Shown here piece after piece: positions 46,529 through 59,430 of a stretch of DNA of 64,000 bases. The notes beneath the pieces were generated by a model. It was not told where the DNA came from. It was given only the letters and a program-made list of their open reading frames with translations, and did not search any database. The stretch's first letter is position 1, and each line of letters starts with the position of its first letter. Both the position numbers and the translations under genes were made by a program. Source of the stretch: Piper betle (taxonomy: Eukaryota; Streptophyta; Magnoliopsida; Piperales; Piperaceae); contig JAURVB010014569.1 in the NCBI GenBank assembly GCA_033002965.1, positions 1-64,000 of the forward strand. Direction: 5' to 3'.

Positions 46529-49485
46529 TGTAACACTCCAAATCTTGATTCACACTCGTGAACCAAACCGGCATGTTACAGGCCCCGGTTAGGTCGGCTA
46601 ACCCGAACCTAACTCGTGCGGATCCAATCTCGGCGTCTTAAGATGAAGATACAACTTGCAATGCATGTATGAATGCATAAAACCTAACAGGATACTACAT
46701 GGATGACATGCAACCAATTTTCACACCAACACAATAACAATCAAAATTAGTAAAAATTCTAAAACGAAAGGGACAGAATTTCCCCTAAAAATGCAATTAG
46801 GGGCCACCCTGTCAAAATCATATATTCAAACATATATACGCATAACAACAATAATATTCACACAAACTTCTAATCTACTATATTCATCATTCTCTGAACT
46901 TTGGGTCCTAACCCATCACACTTTTACTGTGCTACTCTGATCATTTCATTTCATGTCATTGTCATGCCTCAAATATTCAATCATAGCATGTTTATAAAAT
47001 AACATCATAAACAAAACATTAAACATTTAATCACCCAATGTGTGTGTGCAGAAGACCTTATTGCTCCTCCGTCCTGGCCGGCACATCCATCTCGTGCTTA
47101 TCACCTACATATAGTATAAAAACACGTCAGTAACAAGTGTTACTGGTCCGGAAAATAAAATAACTATAACAAGCTGGCTATGAGAGCAAACTCTCATATG
47201 AAAGAAAACAACATATACTCCACGTGAACACTCTGAAGGGCACTACTGAGGAGCCACTGGGCTGCAGACCCGGTAGCATCCCGAACTTACTGATCTGCTG
47301 CTGGTACTATGCCGCTCTCGGCACTTCTTTTTCAGTACTTCTCGTGAAACTTTATCCTAAGCCCTCTCCTTACCTCCATATTTCTCCTGGCCTTGAGCAC
47401 GAAGGCCGAGTACTCTCAGGCAGTCGCCTTTAGTACCCTTTGAACCACAAGTCCGGACATGCGCTGTACTAAACAGTACCCGTAAACCTCCACGTTCTCC
47501 GGGTGTGAGGAACTCAAACGCGGAGTTGTCAGGATCCCTCGGGAATGGAACAGTCTGCTGGCACTAATCCAGAGCCCGCTTTGACTGTCACGGCATCCTC
47601 TGCATGGTACGTGCAGTCGATTTCTCCATCTCTCGTCTCACTGAAAACGCGAAAACTACATATATATAGGGCTGGGTAGGGATTTATATAATAGGCCCGA
47701 AGGCAACTTGTGGTGGATCTTGTTTTCGAAATCATCCTCGAGGGATCTCATCCTCGAGGGGTTATTAATCCGGAAAATGTTCGGTTAAATGGCCCGAGTT
47801 AAGTGGGATCCGATAAAACGCCACTTAACCCGTCCTGCAGGCAATAAATTAAACATACAATAGAAAAGAGTAAATCAGAGACGAGTCCTAAACGGACCTG
47901 GTAGAAGCTCCAACGTGTCATCGCGCCTAGGCGGCGAGCTCCTACTTCGTACCTACACATCAAAACTAAATACTAACGCCCGCTAACTAAATGATGCATC
48001 AAACACAATGAACATCAATCACAATTCAATCATCAACATCCAGCAACAGTTAAATAATCATAAATTTAAATAATTCTAACTCATCCTAGTCATACCAATT
48101 TTATTGTGTTTTTCAAAGTTACGTCCTGATCACTTATCATGCTGAGACTCCTACCTCATTAGATCGCTGAACCTTCATTCACACTTAATCTCATCATGTA
48201 ACTTATCATTTCATCCCTAATTAGTCATTAATCACATCATGTAACTTATCACTATCAATCACATCAATAAATCAACCCTAGCATGTTGTGCTAACAATCA
48301 TCAGACTTTAACTTATAAATTCGGAGGTAATTATACCTCATGTCGTCGGCAATCGGCGACGGCTAGGGTTCCGTCGCACGTCTCGAAGCTCAAATTCGGC
48401 GCTCATCGGCGTCCGAAGCTCGATCGGGCTCGACTGGGTGAGCCCCGCGGAAGATCCGGTGAATTCCAGTGAATTCCGGAAATTCCGGTTTTCCGGCAGC
48501 TGCTGGCGGTTTTCCGGCGGCTTCCGGTGGTTTTCCGGCGACAATCGCCGGCGGCGTCTACTGGTCGGAAAGGGGTCGTGTTGGGTACCCTCGGAACCGG
48601 CTCGGCGAGCCCGACTCATCTACGAGGTCGACGCGGCCAACGGAGGTGGCGGCTCGCCGGAAAATGGCTAAAACAGGGCCGGCGGCGATGGGTCGCTAGA
48701 TCCGGCCGGCCAGGGCGGCGATGGCCTCCGCTCCGGTCGGGGAAGGCCGCTAGGGGGTCGAAGACGTCGAGGCGACTACTCGATCGAGGCGGCGACGGTC
48801 GCCGGCGGCGGAATCGGTGACACGACCGAAATGTGCCGCGACGCTAGGCGAGGCGATTCCGGCGTCGCGGCGGCCTGGCAGCGGCCGGGGCTGGTCGAGG
48901 TGGCACGGCGACGCCGTGGCGGGGCTAGGCAGGGTCGATCGGCGACCGGGCGGCAGCGGCAGCGGCGGCGGCGACGCGCAGTGGCGGCGTCGGGGTTTGG
49001 TTTGGGGAAGAAAAGAAAGGCGCGGGGTGTGTGGTGGCAAGGTCGTAAATATTACTTGACTCGTCTCCGACTCGAGTCAAAAATAATATTTAAGTCGTAA
49101 AAAATTCCAAAAAAATTTGGGAAAAATCCCATAAAATCAAACAACACCAAAAAATCATAATGATATGCTCTAGAACTATCAACCCACCCAAAATGCCCGT
49201 AACGCGTCCTAACGCGGTAAACGGCCTAAAACTAATTCTACGATCCACTATATATAAAAATAAAAAAAATCACTGGCATACTCTCATATATTCTGATAAC
49301 TCATTCTGTTCTGCTGTGTTCATGACGTTATCATCATATACTTGGGTACGCATGACCCTCATAGCTCATACACGCGACCGGCGTCGGCTCGGTACACGTG
49401 TCCTGAAACTGACTCAACTCGAAAAATAACGGTCGACCCGACCGGTTCTGAATATAAAACCCTAACTCGAATCGTGGGTTTTACG
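46529..49485 (-). mobile_element. F1 solo LTR with TSD GCAAC, nested in the F4 3' LTR
   Basis: On the + strand starts TGTAACACTCC and ends GGGTTTTACG, flanked exactly by GCAAC at 46524-46528 and 49486-49490. At 2957 bases it is the longest and best-preserved F1 LTR here. On the minus strand, in order: GC-rich part (49010-48330), GAAGTAGGAGCTCGCC block (near 47940), inverted repeat (47829-47798), CTCGAGG block (47760-47735), TATA run (47668-47657). The outer base pair is CG instead of CA, as also at 60400. It is the youngest layer of the stack duplication > F4 > F1. Confidence 0.95.
48330..49010. other. GC-rich, CpG-dense part of the F1 LTR
   Basis: A strongly GC-rich stretch with many CpG inside AT-rich surroundings. 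Frames on both strands (for example 48438-48820 and 48750-49040) result from the low number of stops in GC-rich DNA; the equivalent parts of the other F1 LTRs (9280-9840, 26260-26880, 30200-30600) do not conserve them. Confidence 0.8.
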
Positions 49486-49490
49486 GCAAC

Positions 49491-49663
49491 TGTTGGTTCT
49501 TCTTCCATTTCTCATCTTGAAACCCTGATTCCATCTCGATTTTGCCCTGTTTCATTCTGTTTTACTTTGCCTTGATCAGATCATGGCACCGTCAAAGCAA
49601 TACAAGCAGCAAGGCAAAGGTAAGGATCTGGTGCTCCAATCCAATTGAGGCAAATTCTACCGT
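49491..49663 (+). repeat. F4 3' LTR, part 2
   Basis: Continues the LTR (matches 41714-41883) and ends near CTACCG; the last base is uncertain by one. TTCTT follows. Confidence 0.85.
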
Positions 49664-50540
49664 TTCTTCCCCCTTATTCCAGCGTTTGGCACTGCACACA
49701 CCGCTTGGAATCGAGAATGACGCCAATACAAACCGGTATGATTCCCATTGTAAATTTGTTTTCCGGCCCAAAAATTGATCTTTTTGCTGTCCATGGCCTC
49801 GCTGCCAAGTTCTTCACAGTTTTGTTCCGTCTCTGCTTTGTCCGCTTCTCACCACTGACCATGATGTGAGGGTGTTGACGGTGGTGAGCTATTTAGCGCA
49901 TCCGGCAATATCATCTTATTCGAAGCAGATGGCGAAGTTCCTAAGGGATTTCTAATATTTTTGGTGGAGAGAACCGCACGCTGCCACTCTTTGGCCACCA
50001 TCCTCCTCTGCCACCACTTACTGTTGTCTCGTACCGCCGGCTTCATTTTTGCCATGGCTTAGGCACCTGGACAAAAGGAGAAAGTGTGATTGTGGGATTT
50101 GGATCGCAATCAGCCCTAAAATGGAAATTACATTCAATATTCTTTTTAATAACTAAAAATAAATAAAAATTCTAAGGTAAAAGTAGAATAACATACTTTT
50201 ATATAAATTAAATTTATCATATTCTTTTAAAAAAATATACTCGAGAAGCCATCGCGCTCCATCTAGTTGTTTAATAAGGTGACATCCAATCACCTATAAT
50301 TTTCATAAATCAAAACAAAAAAAGTCTACTAAACCAAATAGATCTCCAAAGAGAACATTGTCACAAATTTATACATTTATAGGCTATAGGAATAGGAAAA
50401 GTAAAACGTGGCAGGCCGTACATAACGCATCATAGTTTAAAAATTCCAAATTCAACTCAACTCAATGTGTTAGGGAATAAAGGAAGTCTATTATAGGTCG
50501 ACTCGGCATCATTATATTAAATTTTTAATTATATAAATGA
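49664..50540. repeat. Segmental duplicate, right copy, part 2
   Basis: Near-identical to 5615-6505. Beyond 50540 the copies differ: the left one joins an F3 LTR fragment and the right one continues into AT-rich DNA. Confidence 0.9.
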
Positions 50541-51049
50541 AAGCTTGTATTTAATTAGTATACAATCTATAGTGCTCTTTTGAACTTGAAACTGATAAAT
50601 ACATAGTTTACATTAATCTAATAAAAAATAATATGTTTAGATAATTTTTATGACATGACTCGGAGAGTAAATTATTAAATTAGAGTTGCTTATAAAGTTT
50701 GACACAGCAATGCATAGAATCGAGTCAGCTCTAAAAAATTTTGTACTTAAAAAGAAGTTTTAAAACTTTGGTACATATATTTGTAATTTATAAATAGGTT
50801 TATAAATAGGCAACTTAGGGAAAATGTTCACTTTGTCATAGGTTTATTTTCTTTGTACAAATTGATGTCAAGAGTTATATTCTTCTTACAAATTGATGTC
50901 AAGAATTTATACTTTCATCAACAACATCTTCGTCCTAGAAACTACACAATTTATAATAATTATGCTAGATATCACACTATGCATGTGACTTATATTACAT
51001 ATTAGTTTTAATTTTATAGATTAACTTTCTTTTAATAATGATGAGATGG

Positions 51050-51720
51050 ACATTAGTAATCTACTATTTTAGATATAGATTCAGATTGACTAGGATAGAT
51101 CCGAATATAAAGATAAATTATAATAAATTGATTTTTTTATTTTTTTATTTTTGTTGTATTTTAATTGGCTAAATCTCCCACTTTTAATCAGCGACTAGTA
51201 TTAATTCCCCATTAATTAATACTAGCCAAATTGTTACACTATGCGTGTCTTATAGAAGGTAAATTTTAATCATAGAAATAACTTATGTTGAATAATGAGT
51301 TAGATTATAATAATCTAATATCTTAGAAATAAATTGTGATCAACTTTAAAGATAGATTGTAGTTGAACAAATGATAAAGTAAAATAATTTGATTCACTAT
51401 TTTTATTGTTGTCTTTTGCTTAGTTAAATGCTCTACTTATATTTAAAGATATTATTGATTTCCCATTTTATAAATACAAGGCAGATAAATGGTAATTTTA
51501 TAGATAAATTCTTCTTGAATAATAATATAGACTATAATAATCTAATATCTAAAATATGGATTTTAATTACATTTAAGATATAACTTAATTGAATGAGAAG
51601 ATAACTAGAATAATTTGATTTACTATTTTTTATTTTTATTGTATTTTGATTGGTTAAATCTCGTATTTTTAATGAAAGTATTGTTATCCCCTTTTATTAA
51701 TATATAAAATCAAGCATTTA
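51050..51720. repeat. Three diverged tandem units of about 225-255 bp
   Basis: Each unit ends with TTTATTGT, then a (T)TTGATTGGTTAAATCTC-like word (near 51171, 51425, 51651), then TATTAAT-rich sequence and a CCC(A/C)TTTTAT-like word. A further single copy of the end part is at 53020-53150. Confidence 0.6.
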
Positions 51721-52044
51721 CTAAAAATTATTGGGTACAATTTCTTAATTAGCAAATGATATATGAGTTGATGCATGGATAGGCGGTTGTTGAGCAGCTT
51801 GATGTGAGAACTAGAAGATAGAAATAGAAATTGCAGTTCATAAAGCTAAAAGCGGGAAAAAAACGGACTATAATTAAGAATCAGGACATGTATGTGATTA
51901 TGTCAAACTTGGAATGCTTATATTTTTAATTTTATAATTATTCTCTTTCCTTAGTGTAAGAATTTTGTATAATAGGGTACTATATGAGTTTTCTCTTCTT
52001 TCATATGTATTTGTAACTACTAATAAATCATGTCTTTAAAATAT

Positions 52045-52215
52045 AGAGTAAGAAACTCAAGAGAAGTCTTCAATGGCGTAACACCAAAAGAAAAAATGTC
52101 TAAAATGAGGTTTAAAAAAATTCATGTCATCTAAATACATCAACATAAACTCATAAAAGTCTTCAATGGTGAAACACTAGAAAAAAAATGGTATTCAATG
52201 AGGTTGAAGAAATTT
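52045..52215. repeat. Two-unit tandem repeat, period about 105 bp
   Basis: AAGTCTTCAATGG occurs at about 52063 and 52168, followed both times by similar adenine-rich sequence and AATGAGGTT. Confidence 0.6.
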
Positions 52216-53164
52216 TATGTTAAATTATAGCTTCTCATTCGTTTTTAATTATATACCCATTTTATATAAATATAGTGGAAGACAGACAATGTATGTTAAC
52301 CATGAAGACCAATCCAGTCAACCAAGTTACCAATTTTCATCAGATGAGGTTAATGTCATATTTGACACAATACTTATGATCATTTTGATGGGCGTTCTTA
52401 ACGTGTGGGTCAATCTTTTTACGTTATGTGTCTTCACCAAGAGATTGCTACCAAAGCTAAGGAGAAGTTAAGCGGTTCTCATGCACCCTTCGGCAAAGAA
52501 AGTGAACTCGCCAAGCAGTTACGTTTGAGATATTGAGATGATTATTGCATGGTTGTGAAATTGATTGGGGTGGTTTTTATTAAAAAAGGTGCAGTAAAAT
52601 AAGAAGAAAAAATTGCATAAAGTGCACCTTGGTAAGAAAAATATTCATCATGTGGATGGATGGATATATTTGTACCTTGTTAATATTTACGATGGTCAGT
52701 GTAGAGTTCTCATGGTATACGTTTTGCATCTTCATTATATCTTACAAAAAATATCAATTAGTATATTATTTTCTAAGAGATATTATATACAAATTCGTAT
52801 CCACTTATCTTGTAGGGACTCTAAGAGATGAATCTGATGTAGTACTTGAGAAAGCAGGAAAAAAAGATGAGCACGAAAAGAAGAAGATAGACACCATGTA
52901 TGCACCAACATGGAATAAAAATTGAAGGATGAAGGGGGAAGAAGGGAGAACGAAGGCAAAAAAGAGTTAAGCGAACGCCAGGGAAATCTTATTTGATTTG
53001 GGAAAGTTTTTTATAAAATATATTTTGATTAGTTAAATCTCCTATTTTTCACGTGTAGATTATTGAAAGATTTTTTTAAATGAATTCTGAGTACTTGGAG
53101 ACTCCTACTTTTCATTAGAACAAGACTTGAGTTCCCTTTTATTAATAAAAATATATGTTGAAAA

Positions 53165-54820
53165 ATAAGTCTAATTTTAATATTTAATTAAGTTTAAGAG
53201 AAGGTGTTAGAAATTAAGCCTAATCATGTTATGAGAATTTTTTTGGTAAATGAAGAATCAGAGAGAATATAAAGAGGTAGCATTGAATATTAATGTAAAC
53301 CTATTTATGCTAAGAATGTAAAAAAGTTTCAATATTTATAAATAACTGTTTGAGTTTTTATGTTGCATTGAGACTCACAAGTTGAACTCCATTATGGATT
53401 ACTAGAAGGTGTATAAGTGCTAAATGTAATTTTATCTAGATCTTACTTAAATATATCTTGTCCTCCTTATATTTTATTGTTTTCAAGCTCTTTAGTTTTA
53501 TACTTGCCTCCATTATAATAGTACAGAGCTAAGTACTATGAAGTATGAGTCATGTTATATTTGATTAGATGTAACTTTAAATTAAGTTATATAGAGTTAT
53601 GTGATGAAGCCACTAAGAATTGAAGAAGATTTTGTGTGACTTTGGAGAAAAAAGAAACTCTATTTCAATTGGTTGAAAGATATGACATTGTAGAAGAAGG
53701 CTTAGAAAGGCTAAAGGTGAGGCGACGTTGATAGATCAATGAGGAGGAGACACTACAAGTTTCGAGTGAAGATGGACAAAATAACTTTCTTCAACATCAA
53801 ATATCACGACATAATTACAAGCATGTTGAAGATTATAGGAAGATTGAAGAGAGACATTCAGGAATGATCTCTTTGTCATCTAACAATGTAAGTATATGAT
53901 TTATTTTGAAAAAATGAAGCGAGTGCCTCTACATTAAAGAAACTACTGTAAAGGGATGAAAGAAGATAACTAAATGAGGAAGATAAAACATATTGATGGA
54001 AGGAGCACCACTGTTGAGTAAAGGATAAGGAAGATGAATTTCATGCAAATAAAATTGTGGATATGAATAAAAGAATGAAAAAAATATGCTTAAAGGAGGA
54101 TATCGATAAGTATGCATAATTTTGATATTTAATTATGTAAAATTTTAATGCAATTCTATTTAAACATTTTAGGATTGTTAATAAGATTAACAAGAAACCA
54201 TATGTTAATATAATCATTAATTTGAAGCGTACTTGACTTCTTACTTTTTCACTTAAAAGAGAAGTATGAAAAATGATTTTTTTTATCTTAACTGACAGTG
54301 CTTCTCTTCGACAGTGCAGAGATAACTTTTAAAATATTTTTTCAACTAAGTTAGTGTTTCTTTTATAAAGGAAAAAAGAAGGTAACACATTGCCCATGAT
54401 TAGGTTTATTCAATTATTTACATTATAACCATTAATAATGTGACTCATCATAAAGATTAAATTTATTATTAGATTAATTAATAATCTTACAAGTTAGACT
54501 TAAGAGATGATATTAGAAATTAAACCTAATTATATTATTAGAATTTTCTTGGTAAATAAAGAATCGAAGAAAATATAAAGAGGTAACATTAATTATATAT
54601 ATAAGCCTATTAATGAGAAGAATGTAAAATGTGTTTTCAAAGTTTATAAATAACTGTTTGGGTTTTTCATGTTGAATTGAGACTCAAAAGTTGAGTTCCT
54701 TAATAAATTCACTAGTAGGTTTATAGCTGTTCAATATAATTTTGTTAAGATCTTTCTTAAAGAAAATAATTATGTTGTCCTTATATTAATAGTTTCTCCC
54801 TCTTTATATATATTTATACA
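53165..54820 (+). mobile_element. Direct-repeat pair of ~310 bp; possible small copia-like element
   Basis: 53205-53515 and 54511-54820 are similar, starting (T)(G/A)TTAGAAATTAA(G/A)CCTAAT and sharing TATAAATAACTGTTTG. After the first, at about 53519, TAGTACAGAGCTAAG resembles a tRNA-Met primer site with one base lost. The interior (~1 kb) has no recognised domain. Similarity extends a little left of the supposed LTR starts, and no clear target duplication was found, so a plain duplication is possible. Confidence 0.4.
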
Positions 54821-57034
54821 CACATAAAATTATTTATGATATTATGTTATAAACTTTACATATATGATATGAGATTGTAGTGTTTCCCATCTTATGGTAT
54901 TGCATTGAGAATGAAATTAGGTGGTGACTATAATATGAGATAGATTGTAAGTCTCTTAAAATATCTGTTCACTTTGAGTTAGTCCGTGACTCCAGAAAAG
55001 GTAACTCATGGGATAGGAGGAAGCTCCATGGTGGGAACTGCCTAGAATGGGCACGGGACATGGTGATGTGAAGTTTATTGGAACGTTAAAAATGTATATG
55101 GTATCAAACATGGTGTTTAGCTCCTCGGGTGGTATCTATTATACGAGATAGGCTGTGAGTCTTTCAAATCATTAGTCATTTTGAGATGCCCCAACTCTTA
55201 TAACAGATTAATGATAATAATTGTAGAACCCGAGTTTTTTTCCTAGAGTTTTACATTTGTTTGGTTGAATAAGAGTCAATCCAGTGGCTTGTAGTAGATA
55301 GATATGTTAATGACAATTAACTGAGACGTGTGTTGCCTGCCAAGGCGAGGTGATTATTATCTGATAAATTTTATCTCGGATACGTGGTGATATATATAGC
55401 ACCGAGTAAGTATATTAGTAGCCTTGTTTTATCCATTGATCAATGTTTTAGACAGATTTAGGGCGCTTTGTTTTATCCATTGATCAATGTTTTAGACAGA
55501 TTTAGGCCGCTAACTTGTATACATAGCAATTTGGCTATATATTGGCCAATGTATATTAGTAGTTTTTATTCATCAATTGATCAATGTTTTATGTAGACAG
55601 ACGTAGGCCGTTGATGTTATATCGATAGTGTTTAGGCTATTGGCCAATATAGAAAGACGGCAGCAGTGACCATAGGCCGCCTATTGTGGCACCGAATTTG
55701 TGATCTCAGTAGAGGGTGTTTTGTTGCTAAATAATTATTTGGCTCAAATCAAAATTTATCAATTGATAATAGTTTACCACAGGGTAAAAGCTCACCGCAA
55801 CAAATGATTAAGAAAATTGTTAATCGTATGCTAATAGTTAATAACCATAAAATTAATAATGATAAATACCTTCAATCATAGCGTAACCGTGATGGTTGAA
55901 ACCCTAGTGGGTGTGTTTGGCACCAAGAATAGCCTGATCTTTTCAATGTCAAATGCAAAAAATTTTGCACGCACAATATATTATTTCCATGTTATTGAGT
56001 CAAAAGTTCACAAAGGAAACTCCTTTATCAATGAAATTAAATGTCGTTTCAGCTTTAGTATTGCCAATTTCATCAGCAATATCAGAGTCCATAAATCCGT
56101 GATAGAATATGCTTAAACCAAACTACCAATCCAACAAAATGCAAAAAATATTTGCAAACTACCAATTTTTTATACTGATATCATTGAAACAAAAGTTCAA
56201 AAATGAAACTATACCAATATAATCAAATCAACAGAAGACATGCCAACCAGAACCAATGCTTCTATCGTCAGCATAAGACAAAGAGACTTCAATTTTCTAC
56301 AACAAAGTACTCTACAATCCCATTCCCTTTCTCGTCCACCTCCTTGTACCCCACCTCCTTATACCCCAATCGAGCCACACAGCGTTATTTTATAAAAAAG
56401 CCTGACTCCTTTTTTTTTTCTTTGCTTTCCTTTATATAGCCTCACATTTTTTATTTGATATAACCACTTCTAAACACCTTGTGTGCCTTTTTTATTTTTA
56501 TTTTTGGTTTTATCAAAATAACATTAATCAAATGCAATCAAGCACCTTAAAAGATAAATTATAAAAAATCTCACGCTAGACGGTCAACGCGACCAAGTTG
56601 GCCGACAAGTGCGCCAGTAGAAAAATACTTGGACGCGTCTACTCTAGCGCCTAGCGGTACAACCTGTCAATCTAATCGATAGTACTAGTCAAATCAAAAT
56701 AGTATATACGGCATTAGTTACACGAATGATTATTATTCAACTAAATTCTAAATAAAATATGATCAGTAATCCCAGTAAGCACGCGTGCTAATTTATAAAA
56801 TACAGAATGATGTCGAAATAAAATTTTAAATCAAGTATATTTGTTATCTTCAAATACACAAACAACCTTAAGAAAAAAATATAATTTATCCCATAAATTT
56901 CACTAATCACTGAATTAAATCTCCTTTGGACGTTTCTTATGTCCACGTAAATCTCCTTTGGACTTTTCTTATGTCCACCTAATCAGTAAATGTAAATTTA
57001 TTTATAAATTATTTTTAATAATATATATCAAATT
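54821..57034. other. No recognised gene
   Basis: AT-rich. A frame at 55859-56116 (85 residues) has no known domain. A TGTAGAACCCGAG word at 55224 resembles an F1-type LTR start but no matching end was found. Confidence 0.4.
55425..55610. repeat. Tandem repeat, period about 55 bp
   Basis: Two near-identical units holding TTATCCATTGATCAATG and AGACAGATTTAGG, plus a third, diverged unit at 55562-55612. Confidence 0.8.
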
Positions 57035-57480
57035 ACAGATGTAAAACTCATGACTCAAATAAGGGTTTTATAGTCAAAACAAGTCGGTTCGAGTGTTATT
57101 TTTAATCGGGTTAATTTTAGAACACGTGTACCGAGCTGAGGCGGTCTTGTGTTATGAACCATGAGAGTCATGTGTGTCCAAGTATATAATAATAACGTCA
57201 GCAAAATAACAATATAATAAGTTTTTATAATATATAAGAGTATGACAGATTTTTCTTTATTTATTTTAATTAAATCGTAGAATTATTTTTTAGACTAAAT
57301 AACGCATTCTGGTGTGTTATGAGTAGTTTGGATGGGTTCTTAGTTATAGAGCATATCATTGTAATATTAAGTGTACTATATTTTCTGTGATTTTTCCCTA
57401 TTTTTTGGATTTTTTATAATTATTACGAGTTAGTATTATTATTTTTCTAGAGTCACAGTCGAGTCAAGTTTTAATTACGA

Positions 57481-57615
57481 GACGACCATTTGTTTTTTCA
57501 CCAACCATTTGTTTTTTTTACCGACCATTCATTTTTTTACCAACTATTTGTTTTTCTCACTGACCATTCATTTTTCTCACTGACCACTCGTTTTTCTCAT
57601 CGACCACTCGTTTTC
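57481..57615. repeat. Minisatellite in F1 5' LTR, seven ~20 bp units
   Basis: Units of the form CGACCATTCATTTTTCTCAC. The 3' LTR has seven units at 60836-60975. The other F1 LTRs in the window lack them, marking a subfamily. Confidence 0.88.
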
Positions 57616-58282
57616 TTCCCCCTCATATCTATTTATTCCACTCCTCTGACACTATCACCATCTAGCCCCACCATCTTCCTCACCCAACTTCCTTCTTCTT
57701 TTTCTCCCTTCCCTCTTCTCCATGATCCTCACGCGAGCTAGCCACAACCTTGTCGCCATCGCCGCATGACTGACGATTAGGTATAGAAATTTATCCAATT
57801 TTATTTGATTGTTTTATGACTTTGGTGTGATTGTAAATAGGTGTTGATTTAAATTTAAATGCATGTTAATAGATGATAATAATGAATTAGAGTTTGAATT
57901 TAAATGCATGTAAATAGATGTTGTCTTGTATGGATTGATGAGGAGTGTAGGATTCATGCATTATACTGGGCGTTAGTATTTAGTCTTGATGTGTAGGTAC
58001 GAAGTAGGAGCTCGCCACCTAGGCGCGTAGGACACGCTTGGAGCTTCTACCAGGTCTGTTAGGACTCGTTTCTTGTTTTATGCTCTATTCTATTGTGTAT
58101 TGTGTTAATACTTGCTGGGCGAGTTAAGTGACATTTTATCAAATCCCACTTAACCCGGGTCATTTAATCGACCGATCTTCCGGATTAATAATCCTCGAGG
58201 ATGAGATCCTTCGAGTATGTTTTCGAAAACAAGATCTACCATAAGTTGCTTTTGAGCCTATTATATAATCCCTTCCTAGACC

Positions 58283-58290
58283 TATATATA
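58283..58290 (+). promoter_or_regulatory. TATA box in F1 LTR
   Basis: TATATATA, conserved at 61639-61646, near 27191-27200 and, reversed, at 47657-47668. The following GTTTTCAGTGAGACGAGAGA block is conserved too, which suits a transcription start about 30 bases downstream. Confidence 0.65.
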
Positions 58291-59430
58291 GTTTTATCAA
58301 GTTTTCAGTGAGACGAGAGATGGGAAAATCGACTTGCACGTACCATGAGCGGGTGCACGTGTCAGTCAAAGCGGGCTCTGGATTAGTGAGCGGGCCATTC
58401 CAATCCCAAGGGATCCTAACAACTCTCATTTTGAGTTCTTCACACCCAAAGAAATGTGGAGGTTTACGAGTACTATTTAGTGCAGCGTATATCCAGACTT
58501 GTGGGTCAAAGGGTACTAAAGGCGGCTGCTTGAGTGTACTCGGTCTTTGTGCCCAAGACCAGGAGAATTATGGAGGAAAGGAGAGGGCTTAGGATATAGT
58601 AGTAGTCCTAAGGGACCAAAAAATGAAATGAGAAAACCAACAACAACAAAATAGTGAGTTCAGGATGTTACTGGGTCTACAGCTTAGTGGCTCCTCAGTA
58701 GGTGCCCTTTTGAGAGTTCATGAGAAGTATATAAGTGTTCTCTTTCATATGAGAGTTTGCTCTCATAGCCAGTTTGATATTAGTTATATTTTTGAACCAG
58801 TAACACTCATTACTGATATGTTTTTATAATATATGTAGGTGATGATCATGTGTAGGATGAGCCAACATGGACAGAGGAGCAGTGATGTCTCTTGTACACA
58901 CACACTTGCGTGCATCGAATGTTTGTTTTGACTGTTTTAATTGTGTTGGTATGTTATTATAAACAATGAAATTCTTATGAAGATTGTGGAAAATAGAAAT
59001 GGATAGTGATATTATGATTTGAAATAAATATTGGTGTGCAAGTCGAATGATAAAAGTGAAATGTGAATAAAATTAACAGGTGGGTCGACACCCAAATGTT
59101 GAGAATGTTTTGATGTGATTGAATTAAATATTTTTATGAAAAATTAATGCAACGAATGTGTATTGATGTATATAATTATACATGATGTAAATAATTTTAT
59201 CAATTTTCATCAAAATTATTTTGGTATGCAAATTGGTTTTTGTGTCATTCATGTAGTAGCATGTCAGGTTTATTTTTGTGCATTCATCTATGCATAGCGA
59301 TAAACATCTTCCACCTCGAGACGCTGAGAGTAGATCTGCAAAGTTGGGTTCAGATTAGCTGACTTAACCAAGACAAGTGACATTCCAGTTCGATTCACGA
59401 GCGTGAACCGGATTTGGGGTGTTATAGTTT

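Larger units (their letters stand above)
41545..49663 (+). mobile_element. F4: Ty3/gypsy chromovirus (Reina-like) with short LTRs
   Basis: 5' LTR 41545-41883, primer site, gag, protease, RT, RNase H, integrase, polypurine tract and a 3' LTR (46350-46528 plus 49491-49663) split by an F1 solo LTR. TTCTT stands at 41540-41544 and 49664-49668. The empty site in the left duplicate (near 5614) proves the insertion is younger than the duplication. Short LTRs, gene order and the pol C-terminal tail ending in a L-x-G-G-G word fit the Reina branch. Coding parts are decayed, so it is immobile on its own. Confidence 0.9.
50541..53160. other. AT-rich DNA with no recognised gene
   Basis: Short open frames at 52217-52471 and 52629-52925 show no known domain. 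The second ends in a lysine/glutamate-rich tail. Repeats inside are annotated separately. Confidence 0.4.
57040..59426 (+). repeat. F1 5' LTR of the internally deleted element
   Basis: Starts TGTAAAACTC and ends GGGGTGTTATA. It holds a minisatellite (57481-57615), an inverted repeat (58123-58130 / 58147-58154), a CTCGAGG-type block near 58193-58216, and a TATA run at 58283-58290. Confidence 0.88.

Noticed and set aside
48338..49100. Several overlapping frames of 75-97 residues
   Set aside because: Same reason: CpG-rich LTR part, no conserved frame, no domain.
55224..55850. TGTAGAACCCGAG as a possible fifth F1-type LTR start
   Set aside because: No matching end, primer site or target duplication was found.
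57490..57741. Phe/His-rich 83-residue frame
   Set aside because: It translates the ~20 bp minisatellite of the F1 LTR.
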